Shown here: one piece after another, positions 26,428 through 33,862 of the stretch
Layout: every line of letters starts with the position of its first letter
How positions within the stretch are numbered: position 1 is the first letter of the stretch
DNA from: Chitinophaga sp. Cy-1792
Lineage (GTDB): Bacteria; Bacteroidota; Bacteroidia; Chitinophagales; Chitinophagaceae
NCBI RefSeq assembly: GCF_011752935.1
Contig: NZ_VWWO01000001.1
Location: forward strand, 2,666,001 to 2,730,000
Direction of reading: 5' to 3'
DNA: 64,000 nucleotides
The notes under the pieces: model-generated
Told to the model about the DNA's origin: nothing
Seen by the model: the letters and a program-made list of their open reading frames with translations, nothing else
The model's database searches: none
Translations under genes and position numbers: made by a program

Positions 26428-29013
26428 TCAGAATCCTTGCATATCATTCATCTGATTATCGCCATTGTCGCTGCGCTTTTTCTTCTTGAAGAGATTCGAA
26501 TCGAGTTTACCGAAACGATAGCTTACATTGACTTTGAATATTCTTGATTCGCGTTTGCGGATGTAATCCTGTGCGAATGTTGGTGTTACCTGGTTCAGTT
26601 CGTACTGACGTGTGTTGAAGATGTCGGACACGCTTGCTGTTACAGAGAGTGCCTTATTTTTCAGGAAGTCTTTACGAACGGCTACATCTACCATGCTGAA
26701 TCCTTTGATGGTACCTTGTGCAGAAGTCGGTATCATCATCATACCGCCGCCTCCGCCACCACGGCCGCCTCCACCACCACCGCCGCTGCCGTTGTTAGGC
26801 AGTGCAACAGTAGGAGCCTGGTAAGTAGCATTCACCTGTAAGGTGAAATTGTAAGGCAGTTTTGTTTCTGAGTTGATTTTACCCATCCAGCTGAAACCGC
26901 TGTTGTTGAAGGTATGATCGCCGTCTGTTACCTGTATATCTGTCTGGTAGAGGTTTACGTTGGTAGTAAGGTCCCATCCCGGAATGATCTGATTTTTCAT
27001 GGTCAGCTCTGCGCCGTAGGAATTACTTCTGTTGGCGTTGGTGAACTGTGTCAGCAGGGTATCTTTACCGATCGGTGTACTCAGGGTAGTGATCAGGTTA
27101 TTGGTATTGCGGAAGTAGACGCTTCCGAGGAAGTTCGCGGTTTTCCAGTTTTTCACATAGGAGAACTCCAGGCTGTTGGTGTATTCCGGCTTCAGGTTAG
27201 GGTTACCTTCACGCTGGTTTTGCGGATCGCTGTAGTCTCTGTAAGGAATGAGCTGGAAGAAGTTCGGGCGGTTTACTCTTCTGGAATAATTCAGCTGTAA
27301 TTCCTGGTCCTGCTGCAGTTTCTGGGAGAGGAACAGGCTTGGGAAGAAGCCAGGAGTAGCCTTGGTAGGCTTATAGGTAACGCCCTGGTTTTCGCCGGCA
27401 TAAATATATTGTTCTACACGTAATCCTGCCTGGTAGCCGAAATTACCAATGGTATTGGCGAAATTGGCATATCCTGCATAGATCTGCTCTTTGTAGGAGT
27501 AGTTGGTAGACAATGAATCTACGTGCGGGAAAGTATTGGTAATTGTATCCTGGTTGAATACATCGTATTTGCTGTCATAGTTTCTGAGCGTGGCTTTCAC
27601 ACCTACTTCCAGCTTACCGTTTTTACCGATTGGGTTGGTGTAGTCAGACTGCATTGTGACGAAAGTGGTGTGGCCATTGGTGGTATTGTTCTGGCGTACC
27701 GACTGTCCGAGTGCGGTTCCTGAAGGGTCTTGTGCCTGTGTGATATAGTCGCCGATTCTGCTGTTGTTGCTTTTGTTGTAGTTGACATCAGCAGTCAGTT
27801 CCTGGTTAGGTTTCGCAAAAGAGTGGCGGTAATTCAGCGCCGTGGTGTAGTTGCGGAAACTCATGGAACTGTTATTGAGCCTGTCGTTTCTGCCGTTTAC
27901 GATTTTGTCGTTGCCGGAAAAGAAGCTCTGCAGGTCTTCATTTGTTTTGAAGTCACCGCCACCGATATTTTGTGACAGGGAGATCGTATTACGGTTGTCG
28001 ATAGAGAAGTCGGCGCCGATACGACCAAACTGGAACAGCGGTTTGCTGGTGCTGTTGCTGTTCTGGCGGAGGTAGTTGGTATCACCTTTGGTGCCGAAGT
28101 TGGTACGGTTGGTGGTTCCTTCGCCCCAGTTCTGATTGGCATTTAAATTATAGTTCGCATATACGTTCCATTTGCCCTGGCGAACAGCGATGTTGCCGCC
28201 GGCATTGTATTTATTGTTGTTGCCGATACCTGCGTTAACAGAGCCATTGAAGCCGGCTTTTTTGTTTTTCTTGAGAACGATATTCAGAATACCGGACATA
28301 CCTTCTGCATCGTATTTCGCGGAAGGGTTGGTTACCAGTTCAATGCTTTCGATAGCGTCGGCAGGGATCTGGTCGAGGGTGAGGGTAGAAGGTTTACCGT
28401 CGATAAAGATATTTGGTGAAGCGTTACGAACTGTTACGTTACCGTCGAGGTCTACGTTTACGGAAGGTACGCTTTTGAGAACATCCTGTGCGGTACCGCC
28501 AACACTGGTGAGGTTGCGGTCTACGTTGAATACTTTTTTATCGATACCCATCTGGAAGGCGCTTTTCTGGCCGGTTACCTCTACGCTGTTCAGCATTTTA
28601 GTATTGGGCTGCAGTTTGATGTTGCCCAGGTCCTGTTCCAGTGTTTCCTTGGTGATGGTTACTTTTTTGGTGATGGTCGTGTAGCCCATGAAGTTAATAC
28701 GGATTACGAGCGGGCCGAACGGGAGATTTTCGAGAGAGAAGTCGCCATTGGATTTGGTGAGCATCCCTGTAACCACGGAGGAGTCTTTCGCTTTGAGTAC
28801 TGCAACGGAAGCGTATTCTATTGGCTTATTGGTAGCGCCGTCCAGCAATTTTCCATAAAGATGTCCGATTTGCGGCATATTGGGTCTTGGTCCCTGCGTT
28901 CGTGCTGCTCCTTGCTGTTGAGGGGCTGTTGGTTTACTTCCTGCAGGGTTCTGTGCAAAGGAATGAACCTGCCACAACATAATACCAGCAATAATTGCAT
29001 AGCATTTTTTCAT
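26428..29013 (-). CDS. Outer-membrane beta-barrel / TonB-dependent receptor-like protein (paralogue 2)
   Basis: 861 aa with the same layout as the downstream paralogue: signal peptide (1-20), CarboxypepD_reg-like domain (about 48-135), plug-like domain (DVLKSVPSVNVDLDGNVTVRN, GMSGILNIVLKKNKKAG), barrel. Distinctive is a Gly-rich run of about 20 residues near 755, followed by three Met, in what should be a late extracellular or periplasmic loop. Each gene has its own terminator and -7 box, so they are separately expressed duplicates. Confidence 0.88.
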   Translation of the reverse strand: MKKCYAIIAGIMLWQVHSFAQNPAGSKPTAPQQQGAARTQGPRPNMPQIGHLYGKLLDGATNKPIEYASVAVLKAKDSSVVTGMLTKSNGDFSLENLPFGPLVIRINFMGYTTITKKVTITKETLEQDLGNIKLQPNTKMLNSVEVTGQKSAFQMGIDKKVFNVDRNLTSVGGTAQDVLKSVPSVNVDLDGNVTVRNASPNIFIDGKPSTLTLDQIPADAIESIELVTNPSAKYDAEGMSGILNIVLKKNKKAGFNGSVNAGIGNNNKYNAGGNIAVRQGKWNVYANYNLNANQNWGEGTTNRTNFGTKGDTNYLRQNSNSTSKPLFQFGRIGADFSIDNRNTISLSQNIGGGDFKTNEDLQSFFSGNDKIVNGRNDRLNNSSMSFRNYTTALNYRHSFAKPNQELTADVNYNKSNNSRIGDYITQAQDPSGTALGQSVRQNNTTNGHTTFVTMQSDYTNPIGKNGKLEVGVKATLRNYDSKYDVFNQDTITNTFPHVDSLSTNYSYKEQIYAGYANFANTIGNFGYQAGLRVEQYIYAGENQGVTYKPTKATPGFFPSLFLSQKLQQDQELQLNYSRRVNRPNFFQLIPYRDYSDPQNQREGNPNLKPEYTNSLEFSYVKNWKTANFLGSVYFRNTNNLITTLSTPIGKDTLLTQFTNANRSNSYGAELTMKNQIIPGWDLTTNVNLYQTDIQVTDGDHTFNNSGFSWMGKINSETKLPYNFTLQVNATYQAPTVALPNNGSGGGGGGGRGGGGGGMMMIPTSAQGTIKGFSMVDVAVRKDFLKNKALSVTASVSDIFNTRQYELNQVTPTFAQDYIRKRESRIFKVNVSYRFGKLDSNLFKKKKRSDNGDNQMNDMQGF

Positions 29014-29048
29014 CTGTGTATATAGCCAGTTTTTTATCCGGGTTAAAA

Positions 29049-29056
29049 CAAAATTA
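29049..29056 (-). promoter_or_regulatory. -7 box upstream of TonB receptor paralogue 2
   Basis: Read on the minus strand: TAATTTTG, matching TAnnTTTG, 36 bp before the ATG, almost the same distance as in the paralogue. Confidence 0.4.
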
Positions 29057-29162
29057 TCGGGGAGACATTATGAATGGTTTCATTTTGTGATGAGCGGAAT
29101 TAATACGGGGGAATCGTGGGAAAAGGGGCGCCCAAAGGTCTTAACAGTAATTAACAGAGAAA

Positions 29163-29199
29163 AAAATGCCGGCAGCTGATGACAGGCTGCCGGCATTTT
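29163..29199. terminator. Terminator after the DUF445 gene
   Basis: Arms AAATGCCGGCAGC (29164-29176) and GCTGCCGGCATTT (29186-29198), A-run left, T-run right; it acts on the minus-strand gene ending at 29204. Confidence 0.88.
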
Positions 29200-29203
29200 A
29201 AAG

Positions 29204-29755
29204 TTATTTAATATAACAGGCAAGTATAAGTGAAATGACGCCAATAATGAATCCTGTGGCGGCTCCCAGCAGTTTGAACTTAGTCAGTTCTTTGCCAAGA
29301 AATTGTTGTACGCCGGACTGCAATTGTTCGTCGGAAATGGCCGCGATTTTATTGCTGACGATTTTTTCCAGGTTAAGATCATTCTCTACATTGTTGAGGT
29401 ATTGATTGATCATAACGGGAAAGAGTGTATCCAGTTCCGTTACGAGGTGGCCTTTTATCTGGTTGACGGTACTGTCGCCGATAAACATGGAGAGTACCGG
29501 CATTGCTTTAGGGAGGCGGGTGCGGAGAAATTCGTCGAGGTGTTGTTCAACAACGGGGATGATGCTTTTGATTTTTTCCGGATCAGTTAGTTTTTGTTTG
29601 ATGACAGCGAAAGAGAATTGTTGTCCGGCGATTTTTCCTAACTGAGCGGCCAGCTGTTCGCGGCGTGCGGCGAGGCTTTTTATCAGCATTGACACAGCAA
29701 AGCTGTTCATAAGCCAGCCTAGTACAGCGGCGATAAGCGGAAGTGTATAAATCAT
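29204..29755 (-). CDS. DUF445 family membrane protein
   Basis: 183 aa. A membrane segment at each end (about 2-20 and 160-181) flanks a helical soluble part, the typical DUF445 layout (ALPLIAAVLGWLMN-like N-terminus, GAATGFIIGVISL C-terminus). It is shorter than most DUF445 proteins. Function unknown. A tRNA-His unit lies immediately upstream on the same strand. Confidence 0.8.
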   Translation of the reverse strand: MIYTLPLIAAVLGWLMNSFAVSMLIKSLAARREQLAAQLGKIAGQQFSFAVIKQKLTDPEKIKSIIPVVEQHLDEFLRTRLPKAMPVLSMFIGDSTVNQIKGHLVTELDTLFPVMINQYLNNVENDLNLEKIVSNKIAAISDEQLQSGVQQFLGKELTKFKLLGAATGFIIGVISLILACYIK

Positions 29756-29851
29756 GAGCTAAAGTGCTTGTAATGGTTAGAACAGATGATCGGCTATGTA
29801 CCTAAAAAAATGATGTCGGTAAAGATAGTTAGTTACGGTCAGATATAAACG

Positions 29852-29880
29852 AAAAAAGGCCTCCGTCTGGAAGCCTTTTT
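29852..29880 (-). terminator. Terminator of tRNA-His copy 1
   Basis: AAAAAGGC/GCCTTTTT stem with one C-A mismatch, then TCC/GGA and a GTCT loop. It is the same hairpin as in copy 2, where pairing is perfect. Confidence 0.8.
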
Positions 29881-29888
29881 CATTTTCG

Positions 29889-29963
29889 GGTGGATGAGGG
29901 GTCTCGAACCCCCGACCCTCAGAACCACAATCTGATGCTCTAACCAACTGAGCTACAACCACC
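29889..29963 (-). tRNA. tRNA-His(GTG), copy 1
   Basis: A full cloverleaf can be read: acceptor GTGGTTG/CATCCAC, D-stem GCTC/GAGC, anticodon stem TCAGA/TCTGA with loop TTGTGGT (anticodon GTG), T-stem GGGGG/CCCCT with loop TTCGAGA. The extra G(-1) faces discriminator C73, the tRNA-His hallmark. Acceptor position 5-68 is a T-T mismatch. CCA is not encoded. Confidence 0.95.
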
Positions 29964-30009
29964 GTCTGTGCAACGTTTGGAACATTCGTTCGTTTCGTTG
30001 TTGGGATTG

Positions 30010-30042
30010 CAAAGATAAGGGAAAGTCTTTTTAATTTCCAAA
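30010..30042 (-). promoter_or_regulatory. Promoter of tRNA-His copy 1
   Basis: Read on the minus strand: -33 TTTG (30039-30042), 21-bp spacer, -7 TATCTTTG (30010-30017). It matches the Bacteroidota consensus and is conserved in copy 2. Confidence 0.75.
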
Positions 30043-30149
30043 CAGTTATGAAATTTTTTTTGTGAGAATTGTTGTCTTGTTTTTTGTGAGAAGATGGTGC
30101 GGGAGATTTTCAACAGGTGATCATGATGCAACTGCGTTTTGTTGTCATC

Positions 30150-30222
30150 AAAAAGAGCGGGCGCCGTCGGCGCCCGCTCTTTTTGAAGTTCTGCCCGCCG
30201 GAGGTGGGCAGAACTTCAAAAA
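30150..30222. repeat. Paired triloop palindrome, element B
   Basis: Hairpin 1: 30150-30165 / GTC / 30169-30184, 16 bp perfect, core GGGCGCC. Hairpin 2: 30180-30199 / GGA / 30203-30222, 20 bp with one G-T wobble. The shared middle arm is TTTTT (30180-30184), with AAAAA at both outer ends. It lies exactly between the two tRNA-His units. Hairpin 1 plus TTTTT could act as a plus-strand terminator, but no plus-strand gene reads into it. Confidence 0.88.
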
Positions 30223-30241
30223 AGTAAAAAGTAAGTAAACG

Positions 30242-30270
30242 AAAAAAGGCTTCCGTCTGGAAGCCTTTTT
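30242..30270 (-). terminator. Terminator of tRNA-His copy 2
   Basis: AAAAAGGCTTCC / GTCT / GGAAGCCTTTTT, perfect 12-bp stem. Confidence 0.88.
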
Positions 30271-30277
30271 CTTTTCG

Positions 30278-30352
30278 GGTGGATGAGGGGTCTCGAACCC
30301 CCGACCCTCAGAACCACAATCTGATGCTCTAACCAACTGAGCTACAACCACC
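30278..30352 (-). tRNA. tRNA-His(GTG), copy 2
   Basis: Identical in all 75 positions to copy 1, including G(-1), anticodon GTG and the 5-68 T-T mismatch. Promoter and terminator are duplicated with it. Confidence 0.95.
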
Positions 30353-30398
30353 GTCTGTACAACGTTTTGAACATTTGTTCGTTTTGTTGTTGGGAGTG

Positions 30399-30431
30399 CA
30401 AAGGTAATGGAAAGTATTCTTATTTTCCAAA
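30399..30431 (-). promoter_or_regulatory. Promoter of tRNA-His copy 2
   Basis: Read on the minus strand: -33 TTTG (30428-30431), 21-bp spacer, -7 TACCTTTG (30399-30406). Confidence 0.75.
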
Positions 30432-30777
30432 TTGTTTTTAAAATTTTTTATCAGGACTTTATAAATTATAGAAAAAACCCATGCCAGATAAGGATCTGCA
30501 CGCTTTAAAAAATTGATAAGATTCAATCTCTCCTGCCTGATTTTCTTATTTTTCTGTGTATCTTTGTACACTTTCCCATTTCATTCCCGTTTTATTAAAC
30601 TATTGAAGATCAGTTAGTTGATTTTAAAAGTGGTGTATCAGGTACCCATATAAGGTTCTTATGCACTGATTTAGCCCGGAATTGTTTTCCCGAAGAGAAA
30701 AAAATGACAATTCTCTTCTTTCATCTTCAATAAACGACTGCTCAGACAGGTATTTAATTCTTAATTGTATATATATT
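30432..30777 (+). other. Gene-free stretch with a probable 5' leader
   Basis: A -7 type box TATCTTTG at 30559-30566 points rightwards; if used, the mRNA of the next gene has a leader of about 205 nt. I see no clear terminator hairpin, riboswitch fold or small gene in it. The left part is AT-rich and holds only tRNA-upstream sequence. Confidence 0.4.
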
Positions 30778-31983
30778 ATGGATCAGCTTAAACTGAAACT
30801 ACAGGAGTACTATCAACGTTACCAGCAACTGGATCGTAAGGTAAAACCTGCAAAGGAGGAGCCCGGAAAAGAGGATGTGCTGGACATGGAAAACGATATT
30901 CTTTCACAGTTCGGATTACCCACCTCGCGGCGCTTCGTACAAATTTTACATGATTTTGTACACCACGGCCAGGTGAATGACCAACTGCTGGATTATGTAA
31001 GCCGCAAACTCAGGTCGGCCGCCAGGAAATATCTCCTGTCGCCCGTTGTGTCCGACATCGAGTTGATGCAGAACGCATACGATCAGAAAAGATCCCCGTA
31101 TGACGTACTGCCTGAACTCGGCTATCCCGCGCATGAGTATGCCATCTTTCTCATCGGAGAATTATACTACCGCCGGAATATCCCTGCCAACGATATCCTC
31201 GACGAACTCAAACAAATGCAGCACTTCGACAGCTGGAACGATCTAACTCTGCTGAGTAAAATGAATAATTACACCAGCAACGAACTCTACACCAAACTGA
31301 AAAAACACGGCCTGCGATTTATTGACGATTATATCCAGCACAGCCGCCGGCAGGAAACTTCCAGGCTGGTCAACAAAAGACCTACCCCCGCCGAAGAAGG
31401 CTACAAACCTAATTACCGTACCATCACCAAAGTACAGGTAGAAGATATCATCTTTGATGAACATACTTCTCCCAGTCTGTTCGGTAAAATCAGGAACGGC
31501 CGCAACTATAACAGGATCACCATCAGCCTGGAGTTCTCTGAACTGAACCAGATACTGATGAGCAGCGACGACCTGGGCGTTGAAATCAGCAATCATATCA
31601 AAAAACGCCTGGCTAATCCATCTGCAGAAAAACCAACGGTAATAGATATACGCGCAGAATTCGGTAATGTCCTCAAACTGGACAACTGCTATCTCGAAGT
31701 CTATAAACCTCAGCACAGAGAAGGAAATAAATGGGTAGAAGATAAAGACAACTTCTACTTCGTCGATAAAATTCTCACTAAAAAAGAATTCGAAAAAAGA
31801 ACCAAAGAAGAAGAAGTGAAGCATAAAATCCAGGAATGCCTGGAGCTGATCGGTGGTTCTTATGTATACTATCAGCGCCTGCGCAGACTGGGTATCACGG
31901 ACGATGAAGCAAAACTCCGTGCCGGCTTACAGGACGAATTACTCTTTAAATTATCTTATTTCCTTAACAAGGTGAAAGAATAG
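30778..31983 (+). CDS. Unrecognised 401-aa soluble protein
   Basis: 401 aa from the ATG at 30778; an earlier TTG-started extension through the leader is rejected. No signal peptide or membrane segment. The N-terminal half is helical and charged (EYYQRYQQLDRKVKP, then a helical block around ILHDFVHHGQVNDQLLDYVSRKL). The middle (PSLFGKIRNGRNYNRITISLEF, VIDIRAEFGNVLKLDNCYLEVY) looks alpha/beta. The C-terminus is helical with Lys/Glu-rich segments. I recognise no family or catalytic motif. It ends at a good terminator, and the next gene is a small Tudor-like protein. Confidence 0.7.
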   Translation: MDQLKLKLQEYYQRYQQLDRKVKPAKEEPGKEDVLDMENDILSQFGLPTSRRFVQILHDFVHHGQVNDQLLDYVSRKLRSAARKYLLSPVVSDIELMQNAYDQKRSPYDVLPELGYPAHEYAIFLIGELYYRRNIPANDILDELKQMQHFDSWNDLTLLSKMNNYTSNELYTKLKKHGLRFIDDYIQHSRRQETSRLVNKRPTPAEEGYKPNYRTITKVQVEDIIFDEHTSPSLFGKIRNGRNYNRITISLEFSELNQILMSSDDLGVEISNHIKKRLANPSAEKPTVIDIRAEFGNVLKLDNCYLEVYKPQHREGNKWVEDKDNFYFVDKILTKKEFEKRTKEEEVKHKIQECLELIGGSYVYYQRLRRLGITDDEAKLRAGLQDELLFKLSYFLNKVKE

Positions 31984-32010
31984 TGTTATAAGTTTGAACT
32001 AAACAGCAAG

Positions 32011-32047
32011 CGCTGGTCTCTACCCGGTAGAGGTCAGCGTTTTTTTA
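32011..32047 (+). terminator. Terminator after the 401-aa gene
   Basis: CGCTGGTCTCTACC / C / GGTAGAGGTCAGCG with two G-T wobbles, followed by seven T. Confidence 0.88.
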
Positions 32048-32067
32048 TTTCAAATTGTTTAAGTTTG

Positions 32068-32625
32068 ATGTCAAAAAAAATGGAAGAACTTACATTAGGC
32101 GTTGGCTCCAGGGTACAGCACGCGCATTTCGGACCTGGTGTGATCGTTGGCGTCAGATATGCACAATACCAGGTTACCTTTATGGACCACGGCGTTAAAC
32201 TGATTGATAAAACCGATCCGCTGTTTGAAGTACTGGTAGCCGAAAACGTAACCGCTGAAGTGGAAACGGCCAGTGAAATGGAAATCTCGCTGCTGAAAAT
32301 TCTACGCCTCTGGGGCGGCATTACAGAAGTAGTGCCTTTGGGCGATAAATGGCGCAATGGTACCATCATCCTGCAACCCGGCGATACTTCCCTTAAAGCA
32401 AAAGAATTACCTGTTGAAACGTTCTTTCATAAAATCGTTATGCTGCGCGACAGACTTCGTGTACTGGAACAAAGCATCAACAGTCATAAAGTACTGACTG
32501 ATGAAGAGAAGGTCAATATGCAGCAGTATATCACCCGCATCTATGGCTCGCTGACTACCTTCAATGTCATGTTCCGTGATAAGGAACATTGGTTTGTCGG
32601 AGAAAAGAGCGGCAGCAACGACTAA
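32068..32625 (+). CDS. Small protein with UvrD/PcrA-like Tudor N-terminus
   Basis: 185 aa from the ATG at 32068. Residues ~7-50 (GVGSRVQHAHFGPGVIVGV, then QVTFMDHGVKLID) match the pattern GxRVxHxxFGxGxV...F..G.K.L seen in the C-terminal Tudor domain of UvrD/PcrA helicases, which contacts RNA polymerase in PcrA. No helicase is fused. The rest is mixed, with a helical C-terminus (HKIVMLRDRLRVLEQSINSH, VNMQQYITRIYGSL). The domain call is by eye; RNA polymerase binding is inference. Confidence 0.6.
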   Translation: MSKKMEELTLGVGSRVQHAHFGPGVIVGVRYAQYQVTFMDHGVKLIDKTDPLFEVLVAENVTAEVETASEMEISLLKILRLWGGITEVVPLGDKWRNGTIILQPGDTSLKAKELPVETFFHKIVMLRDRLRVLEQSINSHKVLTDEEKVNMQQYITRIYGSLTTFNVMFRDKEHWFVGEKSGSND

Positions 32626-32634
32626 AGCGTTGCT

Positions 32635-33726
32635 TTATTTACTATAGATTTTTTCCGTCAGCCAGCTGTAATTGTCCAGGTTATGATGCAGGAAGATGTT
32701 TTTCCCGTCGAAAGGAAAGCGCTCATCATAGCCTGGCACCGGAAATAACACTACCGGCGTTCCTGCCGGCATGTAATGATGACTCTTCACAAAATCAGGT
32801 CGCTGGTATTGTGGCAATTCCTTTCTTACCCGCTTATAGAGCATCTTTCCCAATATACGTTGCATACGCCTGCTGGTACGGCGTCCGGGCCTGTCTAATC
32901 TTCCATAGATATATTTCAGCGCTGACCTTGCCGGCCATTTCTGACTTTTGAGCGCCTTGCTGATATCTCCGAAAGGATTTATGGTCGTGAAGTCTTGTGT
33001 TGTCTGCACAGAAAATGGCGTCTCTACTACCCAGTCGCGCGGGTTTACTACACGCAGTCCCCATCCGTCGCGGGTGATATAATCATAGTCGTAGGCGAAA
33101 TTCTGGTTGCCTGGTTTAGGCGCAGCACTACTATAGGTTTTGTACACGATATCTTTCGGCATACCCTCGAGGTAGGCGAGGTAAGCGCGTACCAGGTAGG
33201 TGATAGCACCACCCTGACTATGTCCTGTAATAATAAATTCGTGTATCCCATTACGGTAGCATTCCCTTACGTGAGCGGCTATATCAGGGCCCATGGCTGC
33301 CAGGCCTATCATCCAGCCGGCATGGACATATGACTGCGGATCTACAGAAAGTTTATAATTAAAACGGGTGGAGTCGTTCAGTTGCAGCTGCCCGGTGGCA
33401 GGTATCATACCGGCGTAGAAGTTTTCCATCCAGGAAACGGCGGTGCCATTGGTGCCCCGGATATCAATGATGGCAACGGAATCATCGCGGAGCCAGAGGT
33501 CCCAGCGGTTTTGGAGTCCTACCACCGGTGAGCGGTAAATCATACGGCAGTTGGCCGGGGGAGGTGCCTTGACTTTTGTCCATGGGGTATCTCCTGAACG
33601 GTGAATAATGTTGAGTAGCTGTTCGTATTCTGCTGCATCGAAACCGGGCTTCAGATGCTGTGCGCGCAGGTTATCCCGCGAAAAAATAAAAATCAGAAAA
33701 AATATAATCGAAATACGGTTCAGCAT
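32635..33726 (-). CDS. Secreted lipase, class 3 family
   Basis: 363 aa. Signal peptide (1-22, ending in RAQ). The nucleophile elbow is GHSQG (Ser170); an Asp in NPRDWV and a His in SHHYMP are candidates for the rest of the triad. It faces the Tudor-like gene with only 9 bp between stops and has no clear terminator of its own. It probably hydrolyses external acylglycerols. Confidence 0.85.
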   Translation of the reverse strand: MLNRISIIFFLIFIFSRDNLRAQHLKPGFDAAEYEQLLNIIHRSGDTPWTKVKAPPPANCRMIYRSPVVGLQNRWDLWLRDDSVAIIDIRGTNGTAVSWMENFYAGMIPATGQLQLNDSTRFNYKLSVDPQSYVHAGWMIGLAAMGPDIAAHVRECYRNGIHEFIITGHSQGGAITYLVRAYLAYLEGMPKDIVYKTYSSAAPKPGNQNFAYDYDYITRDGWGLRVVNPRDWVVETPFSVQTTQDFTTINPFGDISKALKSQKWPARSALKYIYGRLDRPGRRTSRRMQRILGKMLYKRVRKELPQYQRPDFVKSHHYMPAGTPVVLFPVPGYDERFPFDGKNIFLHHNLDNYSWLTEKIYSK

Positions 33727-33862
33727 AGACGTTCGCTAATTTATTGACGGTTCATTGATGAAGTTAAATTAAATAATCACCAATAAACACACAATGTCAA
33801 ACAATTTCGAGCCTCCCATTGTTGTAAAAGCATTTACCTTCCTGTTTTAAATCTTTTAACTG

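Noticed and set aside
26612..26824. A plus-strand frame with a poly-proline run
   Set aside because: It is the complement of the poly-glycine stretch of the TonB receptor gene and has no other coding sign.
23786..29013. SusC/SusD polysaccharide utilisation locus
   Set aside because: No SusD-like lipoprotein or glycoside hydrolase is next to the receptors.
29777..30351. Open frames starting MVVAQLVRASDCGSEGRG on the minus strand
   Set aside because: They are translations of the tRNA-His genes themselves, a well-known false protein.
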